From the NCBI RefSeq assembly GCF_036370855.1, contig NC_088098.1:199501773-199565772 (forward strand): DNA of 64,000 nt, written 5' to 3'. This DNA comes from Dromaius novaehollandiae (lineage: Eukaryota > Chordata > Aves > Casuariiformes > Dromaiidae). The notes beneath the pieces were generated by a model. That model made no database searches and was not told the origin of the DNA. It worked only from the letters and a program-made list of their open reading frames with translations. The first letter of the stretch is position 1, and each line of letters opens with the position of its first letter. The translations under genes were made by a program, and so were the position numbers. This document shows, one piece after another, positions 1-10,500 of the stretch.

Positions 1-691
1 GTCTACCTTAATGCCTTTCAGCCACTCCGCTCTCAGCGTAGCGTGTCATTCCTCAGGGCCAGTGCCTCCTCAACCAGCCTCCTGCTGTATTTCAGAGGCC
101 GGGTGACATGAAAGGCAGAGAAAGAGCTGAACCAGCCTAGCAAAAGGCGGGACCACACAAGGGAACTGACTCTCAGCGCACGTCCATGGCCTACCAGGAC
201 CCTGGCGCTGCTCGGCATCCACCAGCCTTGGCTCTGCTCGGATCTGGGAGGAAGCCTCCAGCAGGGAGAGGCGGTCCTGCCCCGGCCTTGCCTACGGCCC
301 TCGCTGCGCAGCACTGGGGCCCCACGTCTCCGCAAAGAAACGTCCCCTCACCCCAGCACGGCCCTCCATGGTCTCGGCTGGAGGCTGCCGGACACCAACC
401 GCTACTGCGCCCTGAGTTCAGCCAGCCTGCGCCCTCCTCGCCCCACGCCGGCCCCTGACGCCCGACCAGCTCCCAGCTCGGGCTGCGACCCGGCCCGAGC
501 GGCGCCCAACGGCCCCAGGGCGGTCCCCAACGGCCGCGGTCTCTTGGCGGTCCCCAACGGCCGCGCTGCCCGGGTGACTCCCGACGGCCCCGGGCGGCCG
601 CCAACGGCCGCGGCCCCCGGCGGTCCCCAACGCCCGACTCCCAGCCGCCTCTGGGCGGCCCCCGACGGCCCCGGCCGCGCCCCGCGCTCAC
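1..691 (-). other. IL17D: IL17D intron 2, first part
   Basis: Sequence after the CAG|GTGAGC donor. It is GC-rich to about 420, with a degenerate minisatellite, and becomes ordinary sequence toward base 1. No match to the next IL17D coding exon (the I-S-Y-D-P-A-R block) is present, so that exon is off the left edge. Confidence 0.7.
500..640. repeat. GC-rich degenerate minisatellite
   Basis: The motif GGCGGTCCCCAACGGCCGCG recurs with variation at about 501, 519-539, 546-566, 593-613 and 619-638, spaced about 26-47 bp. It lies within intron 2 of IL17D, starting about 50 bp from the splice donor. A looser version (CCCGACGGCCCC) extends the pattern to about 672. Confidence 0.7.
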
Positions 692-990
692 CTGTAGGCC
701 CAGGGCGAGGCGCTGCGCAGGTTGACGGGGAGCCGGAACCTCCTGTCGGGCGCCGGGCGGCCCCCCGCCGGGCAGCTGGCGTTGTGCTGGCGGCCCGGCG
801 GCTCCGGCTGCAGCGTGTGGTGGAAGGCGCTGAGCATGCCCGCCGTCAGCCGCCCGTACAGCTGCTCCAGCAGCTCCTCGGGCCGCTCGCCGCAGGTCCG
901 GGGCCGCGCCGGGCGCTTGGGCGCCTTGGCGGCGTCCGAGCGGAGCGGCAGCAGCGCCGCGCACAGCAGCGCCGCCAGCACCGCCCGCAC
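692..990 (-). CDS. IL17D: IL17D coding exon 2 (residues 6-104), interleukin-17D, partial
   Basis: IL-17D is a secreted cytokine of the IL-17 family. After the TTGCAG acceptor the exon supplies a hydrophobic signal core (VRAVLAALLCAALLPL), then a basic stretch, RPARPRTC, ERPEELLEQLYGRLTAGMLS and AFHHTLQPEPP, an N-A-S glycosylation sequon at residue 75, CPAGGRP, and LPVNLRSASPWAY. It ends at CTACAG|GTGAGC with two bases of an Arg codon. The E-E-L-L-E-Q-L-Y-G-R-L...L-S-A-F-H-H-T-L block and S-P-W-A-Y-R are diagnostic of IL17D. The cystine-knot core exon(s) lie left of base 1, so the gene is cut by the window edge and is not a pseudogene. Confidence 0.93.
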
Positions 991-1090
991 CTGCAACAGC
1001 GCCGCCGTCAGCGGGGAGGGGGGGGCGGCCGCGTCCCCCCGCCGCGCGCCGCCGCCCTCCCGGCCCGACCCCCGGCCCCGCGGCCCTTAC
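991..1090 (-). other. IL17D: IL17D intron 1 (100 bp)
   Basis: A very short, extremely GC-rich intron with GTAAGG at its 5' end and CTGTTGCAG at its 3' end. Removal keeps frame (phase 0) and joins two halves of the signal peptide; read-through shifts frame by one and loses the cytokine. Confidence 0.75.
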
Positions 1091-1105
1091 CCTGCCTCGC
1101 TGCAT
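1091..1105 (-). CDS. IL17D: IL17D coding exon 1 (residues 1-5)
   Basis: Reads M-Q-R-G-R. The ATG at 1105 has a strong GCCGCCGCCATG context, and the exon ends at GGCAGG|GTAAGG in phase 0. Joining it to the next exon gives a continuous signal peptide. A second in-frame ATG lies 38 codons upstream (1219) with the same following bases; I prefer the downstream one because it places the hydrophobic segment at the N-terminus. Confidence 0.75.
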
Positions 1106-1639
1106 GGCGGCGGCGCCGGGGGCAGCGGCCGAGGAGAGCGGCGGGCTGCGGCGCCGCGCCGTGCCACTGGCTCTGCCGGCGGAGGAGCTGTTGGAAAGGT
1201 GCCCCGCGCCTCGCTGCATCGCCCCCGGCCTCGCGTGCCAGGAACATTTTAGGCGCTCACGGAGGAGGCGAGCGCTCAGCGCCGCGAGCTCGCCCCTGCC
1301 GAGCCCGGCGGGGGGGCCGGGCCGGGCCCCCGCACGGCCCCGCGCCTGCCCCGGCCCCGCCGCGCCTCTGCCGGCCCTCGGCCTCGAGCGGGCCGGGTCG
1401 GGGCTCGGCCACGGGGCCGCGCGCTGCCTCGGGAGCCCCTCGGAGATCTTGGACCGAGCCGGCACGAAACTGGGCAGAGCCGGGGAGGTCTGGGCCGTGC
1501 GGGAGCAAAGGTGTCTGGGCTGATGATAAAATGTGGGGTCTGACAGCTGAAAATGGCAGAGCCCCGGTGACAGCAGCGCTGGATGTGTAAGTGCTGCCGA
1601 GGGGGTGCTGCTGCAGCCCGGAGCTGTTCGGAGCAACCG

Positions 1640-4600
1640 GCACCATCCTCTGCAGATGTGAGGATTTAGGGCTCCCGCTTCTAACTTTGCAGGACTTCAG
1701 GGAGTACCTTGGTCTGCTTTTTGCTTTTAGTACTGCCGCGTGAGTTTGCAGCTAGGGTTTAGCACATTCTTCCTACATCCAGGTTGCACGATGTGAGGGT
1801 TAGAGGCTGGCAGAATACAAAGCAGGTGTGTTTTCCTGGTGCTTTTAGGCTGGGCTGCATCAGTGCCCAGGTATTTCCCATGCACTTCAGAAGCCCTAGG
1901 GGAAATGGTTTTCTCCCCCATTCCACCTTCCTTGTCATTGCAGTGCTGATGTTGCAGAATTACTACGCGCCAGGAAGCAGCTAGACCAGTGCTGTGTGTT
2001 TAAGCAGTCAAAGCCAGTCAAATATTTGTCTAGATCAGGATGTTGGATCCAGATTTGTGTGGCTCTAGATGTCAGATCCAGGTTTTTTAACCCTTTTCCT
2101 CCAGGCTATGTTGAGCTCAGGATTCATTTGTTATTTGGATGATATAATCTCGGCGTTGGGACCCTAAGACTTGCAGAACCTAGAAAGATTCAATGTTTGT
2201 TTCCTGCAGAGCAGTTTGCTTTCATTCTTGATCTGTATTTATTTTCTGATTTCACAGATCAGAATTAAAGGGTCACATCTCCACAGAATTCAGAGTGTTC
2301 AAAGCTTGTACGCATGGGCACGGAGAGATCTTAGCTAATGAGTTCAAGGTTGCAAATGACTGGGAAAAAACTGAAAGACACTGCAAAGCGGGACTAGCAT
2401 TTTGGAGCCAAACACTTCCAAACCAGACCTGAGCTCTGAGCTCCGCTCCTATGGAAGGAGCTGCAGCAAACCCCTGGATCTAACACACTCTGGGAAAGTT
2501 TAAAATTGGATCTGAATTATATCCCTGAGGACTATCTCTATTTAATAAATGTCCGGTCCCCTAACTTTTCCAAACTACAACTCCAATTACATTAAATGGA
2601 AACTTTCCAGGCAGTGGAATTTTTTGCAGGAAGATGAAGATCTATCACATTACCTAATTTTTTCAATTCTAGAGTCTTTTTGGAAGGTTACAGTAAAATG
2701 TGTCTTTTATTTGCACTTGTTCCTCCTAGACTGTTTTGGTATGGAGGTGATCTACAACCTGTTGAATTCATTGGTTTTAGCTCAGATCCATCAGGGTACC
2801 TGCATTGCATGTGTTATTTTGCACTACTAAGAAAGGACTAAGAAGTGTAACTCTGATATTGCCGTTGCATATCATTCCTTCCAAAGAGCAGGGCAGCAAG
2901 CTGCTGTTGCTCTAGGTGCGCTGTAGACACTTTTCTCAGTGTTTGATGATGTGAGTCCCAGTTTGCAGAAACTACTGCTGATCCCAGAATTAGCTTTGTT
3001 GTATATCAAAGTGCAGACTGTCAAAATAAGCTTAATTTAACTGCTGTAGTTGGCTTGACAAATAGGCCCCAATATTCTTTGATAAGCAAGCCCCTGTTTG
3101 CCAGTTGAGTTCCTAACGCATCCTCTTGGGGAAACCAAACTGCCTTTGTTTCCAGCGTAGTCAACTATAGTGCTGGCACTGCAGTGCTGGGGCCACCTAC
3201 AGCTTGCATGGACCTGCACCCCAAAAAAGCTTTCCTGATACTTGTTAGTCCCCGTTGCGGCAGGCTCAAATGCTGACCACCACAGGGGTGGAGAGGCAGC
3301 ATGGCGCATGCAGACCGGGCAGTTGAATGTAACAGACTGTTATGGTGATTACAGCACTCTGCAAGAGTGTTGGTGAGCACATTCAAGTTTCTACACTGCA
3401 TCTGGAAAGAGATGAAGTCAGGCCTTTCTTAGAAGAGCTTGTTTTTGCTTTGAAGGTTACATATCAAATCTGGACTGAGGATGCCTAATGTTGTGCTATC
3501 TAGGATGGCTGGAAGATGTGTCCCTTATCTTTAGTCGCAATGGGATAACTGCATTTACTACTTGCCCTTTGGGGATTAACTTGCTTTTGGCCAGGTTCTA
3601 GAAGGTGTTGCATACTCGTAACTTCTGCTGTATTCAGCAGGAAAAGCACTGTGACTCTGATTCATACAGCTCTCTAAGAGAAGAACACATGCATTTTTTA
3701 AAACTCTGAGTTATGTTAATAGGAGCAAAAGTAGGCTGCCTCAGAGAGCTTTTGAGTATCCACCCATAAAAAGCTACATAAATGGTAACTATTATTAACT
3801 TTCCACTTGGCCTGCTTTTAGCTTACCTTTTATCACCCTAATTGCTCTCATGTGGGCCCATTTCCAGTCTAACTCCTTTCCAACTCCATGTACTCTTTTA
3901 GTTAGAACAAAGTTGGGGTGATATAAAAGGGAAGAATTGTCAAAGCAGCTACATGTGATATAACCATTTATGTATCTTGTAAGATTAAGTTTGTCATTTG
4001 CATAACAAGAGAAGTGTGAAAACACTGCAAGAAATAATGTAACATCCATCTTATTTTTAGAGAGATCAAAACTTTATAATTGAGTCTTCATTAAAATCCA
4101 TCTAATGTTATCTAAATCAAAACAAGAACTGAGTTTTCACCAAAGTCTCGCTGTAATGATTTTTAGGACTTGTAATTATATTTTGGTAGGATAGAAACTC
4201 TCATAAGAAATTAAGGAGTCTCTACAGACTGAAAGCATTTTTTTAAACTCAGCGTGAAGCCATTTAAGATTCCCTGCAAGCTGCCTGAGTTAGTGGCTGA
4301 TGCAGGTCTCTACTACTGCTCTGTTCAAGAAAATACAACTGTAACATGGATTTTGTTTTTCTTTTTTTCCTTTCAATAGTGAACTTATGATACAGGCCAT
4401 CAGGAACAAATACATAAGAGACAAGGCACCATGAAGCAAGTGACTACAGCCAGGGAGCTAATTCTAGCAGCTAGTGGTGAATTAAGATGAAAGTTAATTC
4501 AATACTTATAGATAACTATCAGAGCATCCTGACCAGGAATTTTTATAATACAGTATCAGTGAAGAGCTTTAATATGATAATAACAGCATGATGCTACCAG

Positions 4601-6343
4601 TCACATTTAGATGACAACAGTAGACTGACTGTGTTGACAGGTGTTTACCATCTTTGCACTACTAGCAACAGGAGCGGGGAAAAGTAAAACAGAAGAGTCT
4701 GCAGTGAAACTGGGAGTTCACCAGAAACAAAAGGACCCTACGTTTCTGTATTTCTCATTCTAAAAGACATGAAAGGTTTCCTCAGCTAAGTTGAACAGAG
4801 TCAAAAAGCCAAAGACTGCTCTGGCTTGGCATACGAGCATTTATATACAATATAAATATATATTGTGTATACAAGTGATATACAAGTTCTTTTAACAAAC
4901 TAAGTCATCCATTCTTTCCCTCTCTGCCCCCACATGCAGCAGAACACAAGGTCTTTTTCCCTTCTCTGTCCTGCAGCTAAGAGAAAACTTGGCCTGCAGC
5001 ACAGGAAAGATTTGCAGAAATAAGAGAGGTGGCATCCACTTCTTCCTCATGCCCTTCTTTTTCTTTACTCTGAAAGGATGAGGCCCCAGAGCTATGTCTT
5101 TTTTTCTGTGGTGAGCTCCTCAGGATGTGCCATAAAGCACATAGTGTGCTCTGCTTATACCACCAAGTGGAAGCTGTTGCAATCCCTAGACTGAGTGCTG
5201 CACTTGGCTGAAAAGCTGCATGTGTATAGCACTGTACCATGGGAAACACATTACATATAAAGCAGTTCATTAACTGGACAACTGCACCGTAAAACCCACA
5301 GGGTTATGTTCCTATAGCAGCACCATCAAAGAAGTATTTCAGACCAATTGCAGAGACATCTTATGAGACTGGGCAAATATTTTTAAAACCTAACAAGAAC
5401 ATTTCATGAAGACATGGAGAGAACTTTCCAAAGAGTGTGACTAGTTGGGAAATAGCCTGAACACCAACTCAGAATGAACACTGGAGATTTTAAGAGACTG
5501 AATCCTTATATTTCAAACTGTAATACCAACATCTAACTATTAAACCAAACTTGCACAAATGTTTTAAAAGCAAATCCACGCCACTGCAGTCTACTGCTTT
5601 TACAAGTGTTTACTAGGAAATATTGAACAGCTGACTCATAGTTTTTATCTCTGAAAGTGATAGAAATCAGGAAACTCATGTTCCTCTAACATGTTTCAAT
5701 GACTTCAGGTCACATTTGTTCAGTTCATAAGCAAAATGATGATTTTTCTAGTATTTTTGTACATATTCAACCTAGGCTCCAGAAAGCTACCTCTGTTTCT
5801 AGTTGTTGCCACAATCCACAGCTTTAATAAGGTTCACAGCTGAAGTCTAATTAGCAATTCTGAACAAGCTAGACTGAAATCCCACCTACTCTGACCATTT
5901 GATATATAAAAATATTATTATTTTTGTAATTGCAGAAAATACTCAGGAGCTTGCCAAGAGACTGCTTGAATTAGAAGCTGCTATTTGTGTGACCTGTGAA
6001 ATGGCCCTGGTTCAGCTAAGCATGTAAGCATAGACTAAAATTAAGATGCTTTCTTCAGTGTCACTGTAAGTGCTTTGCTGAAGAGTGGCCTTCATGATGA
6101 CCAAGGTCAAAGCTAATATTTAAAGGCAGGTCAAGGGGAGGAAATCAATTCATATGCCTTAAGTAAATTCAGGCCTCGGGTGAAGGCCATGGAACTTCCA
6201 ACCTTATAACATTGCTTCAAGGTATTTCACGTTGAATGGTGAAATTTTAAACTACTATTGTATGTATGTCTGAAAGCAAAAGCTTTATACATGTGATATA
6301 GTTTGCAATGAGTTTGTGTGACCTGTGCAGTTTTTATGAACAA
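1640..6343. other. Intergenic spacer between IL17D and IFT88
   Basis: About 4.7 kb of AT-rich sequence between the upstream side of IL17D and the 3' end of IFT88. I see no conserved coding block, RNA gene or recognisable transposon. The only reading frames are short and unrecognised. IL17D regulatory sequence may lie here but cannot be pointed to. Confidence 0.6.
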
Positions 6344-6344
6344 G

Positions 6345-6543
6345 TAAAACAACTCCATCATTGTTTATTGTATATAACAATTATAAAAGACGCTGTTACT
6401 ACAAATCCATAGTTTTAATCTATGGTACCATAAATCCAAAATATTTTACAAATATTGTATCAAAAACCACTGCAAATTATCATGGCTGGATATTTTTCTG
6501 CTAAAACTTTAGAAGAAAAAGAAAAATCAGAGTGGACTGTACA
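6345..6543 (-). other. IFT88: IFT88 3' untranslated region
   Basis: A short AT-rich 3'UTR of about 200 nt runs from the TAA to a predicted cleavage point near 6345-6352. The end is inferred from the AATAAA hexamer and the T/G-rich stretch after it. Confidence 0.6.
6364..6369 (-). promoter_or_regulatory. Polyadenylation signal AATAAA of IFT88
   Basis: A canonical AATAAA lies on the minus strand about 175 nt after the IFT88 stop. It is followed within 15-40 nt by a GTTGTTTTACTTGTT T/G-rich element. It is the first perfect hexamer after the stop. Confidence 0.65.
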
Positions 6544-6665
6544 TTATTCTGGAAGCAAATCCTCTCCTAGTTCTTCATCAGCAAATTCATCTTCTTCAGT
6601 TCTTTTTCTTGCTGCAGTCTTTGGTCTTTCTGCTTGTGGGCCAAGTGGATCTATGTAGGAGGCAT
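6544..6665 (-). CDS. IFT88: IFT88 coding exon 25, C-terminus and stop (residues 779-818)
   Basis: Starts after ACTGTAG. Completes Asp then reads ASYIDPLGPQAERPKTAARK then R-T and an acidic tail E-E-D-E-F-A-D-E-E-L-G-E-D-L-L-P-E, with TAA at 6546-6544. The tail and stop position match the vertebrate protein. It is 122 coding nt. Confidence 0.96.
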
Positions 6666-7424
6666 CTACAGTTTAAATAAATACATTTGAAAGTTACCTA
6701 CAAGTAATTTTAGCTGTGTTTCAAACAGATACAATTAAACTCAAGAATGCTAATATGACTCTTCTGTAAGGTATCTTACAGAATGAATGAAAGATTCTGA
6801 TTCTCTAGAAGAGTTATTACACAGGGATTTAGGACTTTTACTACCAGCCCCAGAATGCTATTGAAATGCAGACTAAAAAGAGAATAAGAGCACTAAAGGA
6901 GAACAAGATACCACATTTGCAAGGTAAGGCAGGGCATGACAGCAGTAGTACCTGAGTGCTAGCGACAGAAGCGTCTTTTATAAATTCACCTTTATTTTAT
7001 TACAGTTGTTAGGCTTTGGAGAATGAGACTTCAGAAGTGTGCATGGAACAGGAAGACTGATGAGTTGATTAAGGAAGGGCATTCTAGGGAGTAACACATT
7101 CCACAGGAATTTAGGGTTTTTAAATCCCTTGTACTCCTTTGAAAACTCCACCTTGGTGAAGAACTTATGACTGTAAAACCACAAGAACTGACCAAAGGAT
7201 GCAGAGCACAAATATATATATATATTTTTACATGGTCCACCTCTCCTAATACTTACTTTGTAGCAGGCTATGAACAGGGAAGCTAAAGCCATTCTGTGTA
7301 TTTATTTCACAGGGAAAATGCTTTCCTAGTTGTCTAACTATACATGCTTTTCAAGAACTTATTTTTCTGATTCCCCTCTCTTTGAGAGCCAGGAAAGTAA
7401 GCAAGGTATAAGCTGCCCACTTGC
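6666..7424 (-). other. IFT88: IFT88 intron 24 (GC-AG type)
   Basis: A 759-bp intron that begins GCAAGT and ends ACTGTAG. No embedded element is seen apart from a short AT stretch near 7212-7228. Confidence 0.88.
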
Positions 7425-7520
7425 CTATTTCTTTACTGCTGCTGCTTTCATAGGGTTCACTTGTTCCAGGCAAAGTTCTTAGTTTGGCGCTCAGTCTTTC
7501 TCCTTTGTTACCACCACTAT
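7425..7520 (-). CDS. IFT88: IFT88 coding exon 24 (residues 747-778)
   Basis: Completes Asp then reads SGGNKGERLSAKLRTLPGTS then EPYESSSSKEI and the first base of Asp. It is 96 nt, acceptor CCCTACAG. The donor is ATAG|GCAAGT, a non-canonical GC donor with otherwise perfect context. The nearby GT (four bases further) would put the last exon out of frame. Confidence 0.94.
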
Positions 7521-10500
7521 CTGTAGGGAAAAAAAATGTTGAAAAGCCAAGTAACATGCTGTTATGTTCTGTGAAATCATGAAATAAGAACAGCAACAAA
7601 AATTCGGCCACTATCTGTGAAATAAGATTTAGGTGAAATGATCTTTTCATGATTGATACAGTACTCAGTTGTAACTGTGGTTGTTAAAACACAATGGACG
7701 CTGTGTGTGCATGTGTGTGTCTAAGCTTTTTAAATATACAGTCTTACTTTGGGGTAAACATTTTGCATTAAAATATTTCTGTTTCAAATGCTGACTTTTT
7801 ACTTGCTTATAAATTACAAACATCACATTTTGGAGTTAAAATAAGCATGAATAAATATAAGTGCTGTCACAATGCATATGGACATTTCATGTGTCTGTGT
7901 GCTAATATATTAATATGCTAGTATATTAGTATGATCCACCTGTTGAATGCTGTCAAGGTTAAATACAACACTAGCTTTGCTTTCGATTAGACGAGTATAT
8001 TTGGCATGTGCTGGCTGCATGGCAGGCAGGCACAGCTCATGTATACAGACCATCTTGGCCCTGCATCTTGCTGTAAACATTGTGCTGGCAGCTCAGTTTG
8101 CAGCAGGGCCCCAAGGAATGTGTCGGCTCCAAGGGCTGCCTCGTGCCCAGACAACGTCAGATTAACATTCTCTTGCCAGAGCAGTATTCCAGACACTTTA
8201 AATATTCTATTAACCTCTGAATCTCTTTTTCACATTCATGGCAAGTTTTCAATCTTGTCTGCTACACTGAATTTTTATTCATTTTTTTTCTCCTAGGAGA
8301 AAACTTTTCATGTTTGGCTTGGTATATTGACAAGGCAGGACATGCCATGCAGCCAAATACAGACATGCTCATTTACAACATGAAACAATGCTGTTATTAA
8401 AAGTCCTCCATCTGTGAAGAAGAAAAATGGGTTTAATTCAGCAAAATTAATTACAAACGCTGGACTTGGCAACACATTTCCATTGTTTTATTTACTACAA
8501 ATGTTCCGTTTATAAATACTGTTACTATTTTTACAAATGTATTCTTCCATAAAGATGACAAACCTTTATTTTCCTATAAATACCACTGCTGACTGCAGTT
8601 CACTCAGCCTTGCAATGGAAGAGAATGTCCCTGCTCTCAAAAAGATCTAATATATGTGATCACACATGCCAAACAGTTAATATGTTTACTTGACAGAGGT
8701 GATGGTTGAAACTTCAAAGCTAGTGAAATCTGTTTTGACATACATCTGCCTCTGGTCAATTCTCACTGAAAGGTTCCATGAAAGAAGTGAACATTTAAGG
8801 AAGGATTTGAAGAAACTCAAAGTGTTTGATCAGGGGGCCTCAGCTGAAGTGCAGCAAAATTACAAAAGGGCCTCCTCTTGATTTCAGTGGGCTTTGGACA
8901 CAGGCCCATGCGACAAGAGGTGAGTGTTGAGCTTCAAAGATGATCTGGATGAAAACATGTTGATGAGAGTCAGAAGAGAACACAAAATGGCTTATAGGCA
9001 GAGAAAGAGTAGACAGGAGTAGGCACAGGGCCTTGTGAAAGGGAAAACAAGTAATTTACAATATGATAAGAAAGCAGGAAGGACTGGTGAAAAGATGTGA
9101 AGAAAGGAATGATATAGCAGGAATCACAAGAGAAAACTGAACTAGTCACTGAAACTGCATAGGTATAATTGGTTGATTCCAGAAAGGAAGAATTTGGTGT
9201 AGTGAGAATAAAAGATAATGAAGATGGCACAAAGAGTTTTAACTGTGAAGGAAGAAAACGTGGGTGTTAGTGATATTACCAGAGGAAGCAGAACGATCTG
9301 GTATTAACCAAAAAAAAAAAAAAAATCAGGACAGTAGACCAACTAAATTGGCTGGGATAAGCATAACACCTACAAGCTATCCATACATCTTATTGCCCTA
9401 AATCAAACAATTTAAAACAGAAGCTTTCTTGGACATCCTAAGACTCTTTCTCTTTTTTTAGGGCTACATCCAAGAAGGGAAGGAAGCAGTAATTTTGAAA
9501 CTGTAAATCCAAATTTGCCCCCCTTTTCACTCTCCATTCCAGTGGATGTGCAACCCTCCAAGTGCCTAAACCTCAGCAACTGCCTCCCTGCACAGCTTCA
9601 AAGTTCCCTAAGCACTTACTGCTCCGATTCTGTAGATGCCCAGAATGGCAGCGTCCTGAGCAGCAAGATCCCTGCAGGATGTTCAGCATGCGACCTTGGG
9701 TCTAAGCTCCTCTTCTAGTTTATGAACCAGTACAGAGGAATCACAAGTGCAATCACAAGGTAAGCAAACATAGCTGTTCACACAAATGGAGCTTTCTAGG
9801 CTCCAGGACTTGATTCAGTTGCCCAAACATGTTAGTTTTCTTTCAATTTGATGAACTGAATCAGCTCAAAGGCGTAGATTAATGCTAGAAATAGTGCAAG
9901 GGAAGCAGCAAGAACATGTGGCCAGGAGTGAGGAAGAAAGTAAATGTTGAGGGGAGCATGACTGCTTCCTTCAGGAGCAGCAAGTTATTAGATCAGCACA
10001 GCCCACCTTGTCTAAAAGCACCCTGGAAAAACTAGGAAGAGTTTCTAAGGGCGCAGTGTCCTCTTACACTTAAGTAGTAAGAACATATGAATGCCTTACT
10101 GGGTTAAATTGAAGGTCCATCTAAGCTGGCATCTTGTCTGTAAAAGTGAAAAGCGTAATGCGTAGAGAAGAGAATCAAAAGCAGAGCGAGTGTGTACAGC
10201 ATTCTCCAACAATAAGGTCCTAGCCTCCAATGAGGAGTCACGGAGGCACGTGTTTGGGGGTGTAAGGGAGGTTACCCTTCCTATTTAACAACAGACCGAG
10301 CAAGGCATTCCACTGTTCATTCATCCTGAACCCACCAACCTAGCCTCACATTGCCAGAGAGAAACACCACGCCCTTGTCAGATGTTTCTGCCCCTGCATC
10401 CCACCCCCTCCTCACACTGTCAAGTGGCAGCAGGCTGAGTCAAAGCAGCTCACTGGTACATTTGAAAACTAATACAACAAAAATGTATTTTTTTTTCCAG

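Larger units (their letters stand above)
420..1500. promoter_or_regulatory. CpG island over the IL17D 5' end
   Basis: Dense CpG and very high GC from about 420 to 1500, in sharp contrast to the AT-rich remainder of the window. It covers both IL17D exons seen here and the region upstream. No clear TATA box is visible. A promoter for minus-strand IL17D transcription is inferred from position. Edges are approximate. Confidence 0.8.

Noticed and set aside
994..996. TTG as an IL17D start codon
   Set aside because: The TTG belongs to the TTGCAG splice acceptor. An ATG in strong context with a matching donor lies 100 bp further upstream and gives a better signal peptide.
544..1590. Plus-strand 348-codon frame opposite IL17D
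   Set aside because: Arg/Pro/Ala-rich shadow of the CpG island with no domain; antisense to supported exons.
191..1636. Long minus-strand frame of 481 codons through the GC-rich region
   Set aside because: It is open only because the region is GC-rich. It reads through the IL17D intron and the minisatellite in the wrong frame for the cytokine; the IL17D exons explain the real coding signal.
7417..7424. GT four bases downstream of the exon 24 end as a canonical donor
   Set aside because: It would place the final exon in a wrong frame and lose the conserved acidic C-terminus. The GC donor restores the known protein exactly.
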